Positions 1-5,328 of a stretch of DNA of 5,328 bases are shown here, piece by piece (position 1 is the first letter of the stretch; each line of letters opens with the position of its first letter). A program made the translations under genes and the position numbers. The DNA comes from Gemmatimonadota bacterium (GTDB taxonomy: Bacteria; Orphanbacterota; Orphanbacteria; Orphanbacterales; Orphanbacteraceae), in NCBI GenBank assembly GCA_013002425.1, contig JABDJQ010000605.1:1-5328 (forward strand), in the 5' to 3' direction. Below the pieces are notes generated by a model, which saw only the letters and a list, made by a program, of their open reading frames with translations, did not search any database and was not told the DNA's origin.

Positions 1-879
1 CCGTACGATACGCCGTTCACTGCGTCTCATGAAATTCAGGCGGTTCTCGACCTCTCGACCAGCGGCGATACGGTGCTTGTTGCCGGTATCACGGTCGAAG
101 AGTTTCTGCTGGCCGGTACGTCGTTCCAGGAAGGCATCACGATTCCGCAGGGCGTCGTTTTGCTCGGCGGCTGGGATCTCACGCGCGCGCTGGCCGCCAC
201 GGACCCGCGCTACTTCGACGAGGACTCGCTCTGGAGCGTGATATCGCCGCCCGACGGGCGCGCGGTTACGTTCGCTTACGACTCTACGATCGCGAGCTTC
301 GACACGCTGACGATCGATACGGTAAGCGTAATCGACACGACATGGTCTTTCACGGGCCCGGGGCTCGACACGCGTTTCGAAGGCATGATCGTGCGCGACG
401 CGATCGCGAATCTCGACAACGGCGCGGGGATTTACGTGCGCGCCGGATCGCCCACGATCCTGAACAACGTATTCATCAACTGCCAGTCGAACGCCGCCCG
501 CGGCGGGTGCATTTTCATCGGGAACGGCTCCCCCGTCATCGCGAACAACACGATCGCCTTCTGCCGATCGCAATCGGGCAGCGGCGTGCTGCATGTCGCC
601 GGCGGCGCCCCCACGATTCGCGACAACATCTTCTATACGACCACGCTCGGTTTCGGTGTGGCGTGCTCGGACAGCGGCGCTGCCGTCGTCTCGAACAACG
701 CCTTCTTCCTGAACAACGGCAATGACCTTTCGGGCTGCGTCCCGACAGGGTCCAACCTGTTCGGCATCGATCCGGTGTTCTGCGATCCGGCGCAGGGGAA
801 CTATACGATTTTCGCGGAATCCCAGCTTGCGAACGCGGCCACAGACGGCGGCGTCCTCGGCGCGCGTGGCATCGGATGC
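1..879 (+). repeat. Beta-helix module 1 (residues 1-293, first residues missing)
   Basis: The window opens inside the module-start motif, reading PYDTP at residues 1-5, so only about 10-20 residues of this module are lost upstream. A capping helix (HEIQAVLDL, about 10-18) leads to GDTVLV (22-27) and LLGGWD (54-59). Rungs with clear ladders follow: PTILNNVFINC near 151-161, PVIANNTIAFC near 178-188, PTIRDNIFY near 205-213 and VVSNNAFF near 229-236. Cys161 and Cys188 occupy equivalent rung positions where Asn is usual elsewhere, suggesting a short Cys stack in the solenoid. The module ends with DPVFCD (257-262) and GARGIGC (287-293); the two motif cysteines are 32 residues apart. Cys170, Cys222 and Cys246 are additional, making this the most Cys-rich module. 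Confidence 0.85.
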
Positions 880-3800
880 CGCGCCCGGATCAAGTACGTG
901 TCCGTGGCGGGCGGCGACCGTTTCCCGTACAACACGCCGTCCGGCGCCGCGAAGACGCTGGAGCAGGCGGTCGAGCAGGCGCTCGACGGCGATACGATTC
1001 GCGTCGGCCAGGGCGTTTACACCGAAAACCTCACGGTTCGAAGCTCCATCACGATTCAGGGCGGTTTCGAAGCCGCTCTGGGAGGCACCGAGCCCACTCC
1101 GTTCCTGCGCGAGGGCGGGGTCGTCATTCTGAACGAAGATCCCGATCGGCCCGCGCTTACTGTTGAAGCCGGAGTGGGATCGTTCGAAGCACAGTTCCTC
1201 GTCTTCGCCGGTTCGCAGGGTGGAGAAGGCGGCGCGATTTCATTCGCGAACTCGGACGCCGTCCTCAAGAACGTCACGATCGTGGGGCACGCCTCCACCA
1301 CGACCCCGCAGATCGACCTCACGGGCACGGATGTGCGCTTCCGCTACTGCATGATCGTCGACAACCGCACGGATCCGCCGGGCAGCGCCGCGCAGCCGGC
1401 CATCGGTTGCGCCGCCGGCGCCACCGTCGTTCTCGACTCGTGCAACCTGATCGGTAACGACACCGATTTCTCTGCGGGGTGCTCCCCGGTCCAGGCGGGA
1501 ACGCGGAACTCGGATCCGCTCTTCTGCAACCCGGACGCCAATCTCTATACGCTCTTTTCGGAAGGCGATCTCGCGCTCGCGATCGACGGGCTCTCTCCGA
1601 TCGGCGCGCTCGCCGACGGTTGCAACTCGGGCGTTCACTACATCGCGTTGAACAGTGAGGGCGCGTTCCCCTACAACACGCCCGGGACCGCCACGAACAA
1701 TATCGATACGATCTTCGCGATCGCGACCACCGGCGATACGATTCGTTTCGGCGAGGGGCGGTTCGTCACGGCGCTCGATATCCGCTCCACGGTCGTACTC
1801 GAAGGCGGCTGGGACGACGCGTTCGATACGCGCGATCCCAATCCCGCTACGACGATTCTGTCGGGCGACGTCGAAGGCGCGCCCACCATTCTGATCAGCA
1901 ACCCCGGCGGACTGGGCGGCTCGCCGAGCCCGCGTATTTCCGGATTCGTCATCACGCACGAGCCTGGTGTTTCGGGGCCGGGCGTAGCGGCCACCGACAA
2001 CGCGCGGCCGTTCCTCGATCAGAATCTGATCCAGGAAAACTTCCTCGACAGGTCGCTGAACCCCGAGTATCGGAGCGCGGGCATTCACACCGTGGGCGAG
2101 GGGTCCAGCGTGGTCCTTCCGACGATCACGCACAATACGGTCGTCGAGAACGTGATTTCGAACGCCGGCACGGACGACGTGCCTACGGGCGCCGGCCTCT
2201 ATGCCGAGCAGGTCAGCGCGGGCGCCGATCGCTTCACGGCCGACCTGAACGTTTTCTATGGAAACGAAGGCGGGTCCGGCGGCTTCGTGATCGACTCACG
2301 GTCGAAAGTCGTTACGAATAATGTAGGCTTCGCGAATCTCGATTCGGCCGGCGTGGAAACGAACTTCGTGAGCATCACCGGCGGGATCGGCAACACGAAC
2401 GTCGAAGCCGACCCCGCGTTCTGCGATGTCACGATCGGAAACTACCTGCTCAGCACGTGTTCGCCGGCCGCGAGCCGCACGTACAGCGCCACCGGTGACA
2501 CCGTCGCGGGCGCGCTTCCCATCTCGCCCGACTGCATCTGCGAGAACACGGTTTTCCGGGTATACGGACTCGCTTCAGAGTCCGGCTTCCCGTTCCGCGG
2601 CAGGCGTAACGCGGCACGTCGCGTATCGACGCTGGCGCCTTATCTCTCGCCGGGCGATACCGTGAAAGTGTCGATCGACAACGTCACGGACTCGTTCGAA
2701 CTGCTTCCGGGCGTCACTTATCTCGGCGGCTATCAGAACACGACGTTCCTGAACTCCACGCGGCTCAGTCTCGGCCGCACACGAATCGGCGGTCTCGGTG
2801 ACCAGCGACTGCTGTCGGCGACGACCGGCGTCGATTCGACGACGTTCCTCGACGGATTCGACTTCGCGTCGGGGCGGGCCGATTCCGGGGCGGGCATTCT
2901 GCTCACCGGCACGGCTTCCCCCAAGTTCAACAACTGCCGCTTCATCGAATCGCGTTCGGATTCCACCGGGGCGGCGGTCCTTTCGCTCGACCAGTCGGCC
3001 CCGATCTTCCAGTTCGTGCAGTTCTGGAACAACAACCCGTTTTCCGAAAAGAGCAGCGTGATCAAGCTGGCGGGCGGCGGCGGATCGCTCCGAAACGTCA
3101 CGATCTCGCACAACAAGGGTTCGGGATGGGCGATCGATATCGAGAACTGCGCGCCCGAGATCTTCAACACCACCATCACGCGCAACGTCAAAGGAGTGCG
3201 CGCGGTCGGCGGCGCCGGAACGATCTTCGACCACAACAACGTCTTCGGGCACCGTGTCGATACGGACCTCGTTCTCGATTTCGAAACGGGCGAGGGGAAC
3301 ATCTCCGAGAACCCGCTCTACTGCAATCCTCCCGGCGGAACGTTCAGCGTCTTCGACCACTCGCCGTTGCTGCGAGTCGATCGCTCCGGCGCGGGCTTCA
3401 TGGGCGCGCGCGGAGTCGGCTGTAATACGCGGCTGCACTACGTGTCGGCCAGGGGGAGCAACACGTACCCGTACAACACACCCGCAACGGCGGCGCACAA
3501 CATCCAGGATGCCTTGAACGTCGGCCTGTTCGCAGGACTCGCATCGCCTGACTCCGTAGATGAAATCCGTGTCGAAGAAGGCACGTATATGGAGAACATC
3601 ACGCTTCCGACGAACGTGAAGCTGCTCGGCGGCTTCGGCAGCGGTTTCGTGGCCGACAACCGTTCCCCTTCGGAACGGCCGACGACGATCCGGGCTGATT
3701 CCGCGGCCACGGTGGTCTCCATCGCGCCGGGCGCCCGCGCTCGCACGCCGATTCGAGGTCTCGAAGCAACCGTGCTTTCCGGCTTCATCATCGAAGGGGG

Positions 3801-5328
3801 AGACGCAGGGGACGGCGGCGGGGTTTCGATCGGCGCTCTCGGAGCGCCCTTCGTGCGCACGAACGTGATTCGCAATAACACGGCGGCGAGAGGCGGCGGC
3901 ATCTTCGCGGACGACGACGCCATTCCGAGCGTCACCACGAACGTCATCTACGGCAACAGCGCCGATGTCGGGGCGGCGATCTTCATCGATTCCACGATCG
4001 CACCCAACAACGCGATCTATCGAAAGAACACGATCGTGGCGAACACGGCCGGAAGCGACAGCGCGGGGGTCGTGCAGGCGAACGGCGCGAGCGTGCTCTT
4101 CAAGGAAAACGTAGTGGCATTCTCCGTGGCGGGCGCCGGCATCCGGACCATCAGCGAGATTGCTTCGAACATCGACAATAATCTCTTCTTCGCGAATCCC
4201 GGCGGCGACGCGCTGACGGCGTCAACCGTTCCGGATCCGGTGCACGTCATCAGCGATCCGCGCTTCTGCGACGCCGCGGGCGAGGACTATCGCGTCGCCT
4301 TCGACATCGAGCAGATCCGTCTCGGCACGAGTTCGGTTCGCGACAGCTGCGCCGAAACATGGTGGGGCGCGCTCGGAGCGGGCTGCACCGAAGGGGGGCA
4401 TCGCTTCCTCGTTCGCCCGCTTCAGCCGAACGACAACCCGGTGTTCCCTTACGTCTGCAAGGAGAACGCGGCGAACAATATCGTGACGCTGCAGGGACAG
4501 TTGAATCCGGGCGACACGGTCGAAGTGGCGCGGTCGCCGGTCACCCAGGGGATCGTCATCCCGTATGCGTCCAATCTTACCCTGGACGTTCCCGTAACGA
4601 TCCGCGGCGGGTGGGACCTGGATTTCACGAACGTGCCGGACCCGTCGAATCCCGATTCGACCGCGCCGAATCCCGACCGCGTCGGATTCTTCACGTTCAT
4701 TCGCCCCGCGGTCCCCGGCCCGATTCTGACGATCGAGGAACGCGCGGAAGCGGACACGAACGCGCTCGTCAGGATTGATTCGAACTCCGTGATCGAGGGC
4801 TTCATCTTCCAGAACGGAAACGCGTCGAACATCAACGGCGGTGCGATTCGCATACTCGGCGGCGCCGGTCCCACGATTCGGAGAAACGTATTCGAATCGA
4901 ACGTAACGAACAACTGGGGCGGCGCAATTTCGATTCGCGAAGGCGTCGCGCCTCATATCAGACAGAACTACTTCGCGCGAAACCGCGCCGGAATCGGCGG
5001 AGCCATCTACCTCTTCCGCACGACGGATCCTGTCGTCGAGGAGAACATCTTCGCCTCGAACACAGCGACCGAAAAGGGAACGCTTCGCATGGAAGAGGTG
5101 ACGGGCGGCCGCGTCGGGAACAACGTGTTCCTGCGGAACGCCGGCGGCGGAATTTCGCTCAGTGAACCGATCGGCGAGATGACGATCTGGAACAACGCCG
5201 TGACTTCGAGCGGCGGGTACGGCATTGCACTCAATCCGACGTTCGCCGGCATTCGCACGCCGACGATGCGGAACAACAACGTATGGGCGAATTCGCTCGG
5301 GAACTACCGGAACCTCACGGCAGGGGAG
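1..5328 (+). CDS. Partial giant protein of tandem right-handed parallel beta-helix modules (both ends outside window)
   Basis: Frame 1 is open for all 1776 codons, with neither a start nor a stop. Only seven ATG codons occur in frame (385, 1351, 3400, 3589, 5089, 5179, 5266). All lie inside modules, so none is a start. The translation is rich in Gly, Asn, Thr, Ser, Asp, Ile and Val and very poor in Lys (about 15) and Met. It shows repeated Asn-Asn ladder rungs (PTILNNVF, PVIANNTI, PTIRDNIF, PTIRRNVF) typical of pectin-lyase-like parallel beta-helices. Six modules follow each other, each with an N-terminal helix cap and, where complete, a Cys-containing C-terminal end. Paired cysteines and Asn-rich solenoids fit an exported protein, but no signal peptide, transmembrane segment, autotransporter barrel or sorting domain is visible; these would sit outside the window. 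Role is unknown: adhesin, surface coat or glycan-binding protein are all possible. No polysaccharide lyase active site is recognisable. The open frame is near certain, the fold is well supported, and the function is not known. Confidence 0.95.
880..1623 (+). repeat. Beta-helix module 2 (residues 294-541), shortest module
   Basis: It begins with the strand IKYVSVAGG (297-305) and FPYNTP (308-313), then an amphipathic helix (AKTLEQAVEQAL), GDTIRV (330-335), GVYTENLTV and IQGGFEAAL (352-360). The rung region is short. It has one clear VLKNVTIVGH strand (421-430) and a VRFRYCMIVDN rung (445-455), and lacks the run of PTI-x-NN rungs of module 1. At about 248 residues it is 50-70 residues shorter than its complete neighbours, equal to roughly two or three missing rungs. 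The close is canonical: DPLFCN (505-510) and GALADGC (535-541), with the two cysteines 32 residues apart. This looks like a natural length variant, because the frame is intact and both caps are kept. Confidence 0.83.
1624..2535 (+). repeat. Beta-helix module 3 (residues 542-845)
   Basis: It opens with VHYIALNSEGAFPYNTP (545-561), then a helix (NNIDTIFAIA), GDTIRF (578-583), and LEGGWDDAFDTRDPNP (600-615). The stretch after GG-W, with D-x-x-F-x-x-R-D-P, is the typical connection from the first strand to the rungs in this protein. Rungs include PRISGFVITH (924-933), PFLDQNLIQENF (672-683) and PTITHNTVVENV (707-718), then VVTNNVGFANL near 770-780. The close has DPAFCD (804-809), but its final segment deviates: TGDTVAGALPISPDC replaces the usual G-A-x-G-x-G-C, with Cys845 37 residues after Cys808 and an extra Cys820. 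The boundary with the next module is therefore approximate to a few residues. The SGFVITH strand is better placed near residues 646-653. Confidence 0.8.
2536..3423 (+). repeat. Beta-helix module 4 (residues 846-1141) with divergent, Arg-rich start
   Basis: It starts with FRVYGLASESGFPF (852-865). The usual NTP-ATAA segment is replaced by a basic stretch, RGRRNAARRVSTLAPYL, before GDTVKV (885-890) and YLGGYQNTTF (907-916). No frameshift is apparent: neither alternative frame restores the consensus, and this segment lines up with the start of module 6 (ENAANNIVTLQGQLNPGDTV). Rungs include FLDGFDFASG (830s-840s of the codon run after base 2848), PKFNNCRFIESRS, PIFQFVQFWNNN, LRNVTISHNKG, PEIFNTTITRN and IFDHNNVFGH. 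The close is a variant, ENPLYCN with Asn-Pro and Tyr-Cys (Cys1108), followed by GARGVGC ending at Cys1141, 33 residues on. Confidence 0.8.
3424..4386 (+). repeat. Beta-helix module 5 (residues 1142-1462), longest complete module
   Basis: The start is the clearest in the window: LHYVSARGSN, YPYNTPATAAHNIQDAL (1156-1172), then a longer loop (FAGLASPDS) in which the usual GDT becomes VDEIRV, followed by EGTYMENITL and KLLGGFGSGF (1207-1216). The opening matches a pattern I know from bacterial secreted beta-helix proteins: Y-V-S, then P-Y, then AA-x-N-IQ-D-A. Rungs follow in order: LSGFIIEGGDAGDGGGVSI, PFVRTNVIRNNTAARGGGIF, PSVTTNVIYGNSADVGAAIFI, NAIYRKNTIVANTAG, VLFKENVVAFS and NIDNNLFFANPGG. 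The close is DPRFCD (1419-1424), then an extra Cys1450, and GALGAGC (1456-1462). Cys1423 and Cys1462 are 39 residues apart, the longest spacing in the window. Confidence 0.86.
4387..5328 (+). repeat. Beta-helix module 6 (residues 1463-1776), cut by window end
   Basis: It opens with GHRFLVRPL and VFPYVCKENAANNIV (1481-1495), lacking the NTP of other modules and carrying an unpaired Cys1486. GDTVEV (1504-1509) and IRGGWDLDF (1534-1542) follow, then a Pro/Asp-rich loop (1546-1560, spaced DPSNPD and PNPD). The rung region is the most regular in the window, with GGAI and F-x-x-N motifs at a 26-27 residue period. The last visible rung is TMRNNNVWANSLGNYRNLT, which resembles the point where earlier modules approach their D-P-x-F-C close. 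About 40-50 residues of this module probably remain downstream, and whether more modules follow cannot be seen. Confidence 0.83.
4807..5160 (+). repeat. Regular GGAI / FxxN rung array inside module 6
   Basis: Within residues 1603-1720, GGAI occurs at 1613, 1640 and 1666, and GGGI at 1715. F-x-x-N occurs at 1631 (FESN), 1658 (FARN), 1684 (FASN) and 1710 (FLRN). Spacings are 26-27 residues, one turn of a parallel beta-helix. GGA[ILV] with FxxN is the motif pair known from chlamydial polymorphic membrane proteins and from many other bacterial beta-helix surface proteins. Here it describes the fold and does not by itself indicate a chlamydial origin or an adhesin role. The rung at about 1688-1700 (TATEKGTLRMEE) lacks GGAI, which explains the gap between 1666 and 1715. 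Confidence 0.8.

Noticed and set aside
342..725. + strand frame-3 open frame of 127 codons
   Set aside because: The product is an Arg/His-rich string typical of a frame-shifted GC-rich gene, and it overlaps the ladder rungs of module 1 in frame 1.
722..1354. Overlapping + strand open frames in frames 2 and 3 (722-1132, 876-1166, 1163-1354)
   Set aside because: They have Arg/Ser/Ala-rich products without motifs and overlap the continuous frame-1 protein across a module boundary.
1240..2133. Minus-strand open frame of 297 codons
   Set aside because: It is in exact codon register with the real gene and ends at the rare sense-strand TCA codon at 1240. Its product is a motif-free Arg/Asp/Glu/Val-rich string, as expected from reversed GC-rich codons.
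2590..2650. Possible frameshift in the start of module 4
   Set aside because: Neither alternative frame restores the FPYNTP-ATAA consensus, and the segment aligns in frame with the equivalent part of module 6.
2575..3498. Minus-strand open frame of 307 codons, the longest start-to-stop frame
   Set aside because: Same register effect, ending at the TCA at 2575. The composition is Arg-rich and low in complexity with no recognisable domain, while the + strand here encodes clear beta-helix rungs.
3438..3947. Minus-strand open frame of 169 codons with a more ordinary composition
   Set aside because: It looks hydrophobic enough to be a protein, but it lies opposite the best-conserved module start and first rungs of module 5 and shows no recognisable motif or ribosome binding site.
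4222..4956. Minus-strand open frame of 244 codons
   Set aside because: Same register effect, ending at the TCA at 4222; it lies opposite well-formed rungs of modules 5 and 6.
1..5328. DNA-level tandem repeats, CRISPR array or mobile element
   Set aside because: The repetition is at protein level. Matching DNA is limited to short runs such as the PYNTP codons near 925, 1669 and 3469, with no regular spacers, terminal inverted repeats or transposase.
1..5328. Catalytic polysaccharide lyase or glycosidase
   Set aside because: The fold is shared with pectin and pectate lyases, but I could not identify a conserved catalytic Asp/Lys/Arg cluster in any module. An enzymatic role is not supported from sequence alone.

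Overview
The whole 5328-base window is the inside of one gene. Reading frame 1 of the + strand is open from the first base to the last: 1776 codons, no stop, and no plausible start. Both ends of the gene lie outside the window. The product is a very large protein, presumably exported, built from tandem right-handed parallel beta-helix (pectin-lyase-like fold) modules. There is no intergenic space, and I see no promoter, ribosome binding site, terminator, RNA gene, mobile element or CRISPR array.

Layout: six consecutive modules of about 250-320 residues. Their approximate base positions are 1-879 (first residues missing), 880-1623, 1624-2535, 2536-3423, 3424-4386 and 4387-5328 (cut by the window end). 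Each module follows the same plan. It opens with a short strand and a F-P-Y-N-T-P-like turn, then an amphipathic helix (type IQDAL) and a GDT-[IV]-x-V strand. A GG-[WFY] motif about 25-35 residues further on begins the helix proper. Then come several beta-helix rungs carrying Asn-Asn ladders (type PTI-x-NNVF). In the five modules whose end is present, the module closes with a D/N-P-x-[FY]-C motif followed 32-39 residues later by a terminal Cys, usually as G-A-x-G-x-G-C. The next module starts within a few residues. The protein therefore looks like beads on a string: several separately capped beta-helices, not one continuous solenoid.

Organism: the DNA is GC-rich by eye, with strong preference for ACG, GCG, TCG, GGC, TTC and AAC codons. 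No TTA or CTA Leu codon occurs in the 1776 codons. The closing D-P-x-F-C ... G-A-x-G-x-G-C signature resembles, from memory, secreted beta-helix proteins of uncultured FCB-group phyla such as Candidatus Eisenbacteria or Krumholzibacteriota. This is a tentative guess. A function cannot be read off: the fold suits adhesion, polysaccharide binding or a surface coat, and no lyase or hydrolase catalytic motif is recognisable. The signal peptide, secretion or anchoring domain and operon context would lie outside the window.

The long antisense open frames are explained by codon bias in the real gene and are not annotated as genes.
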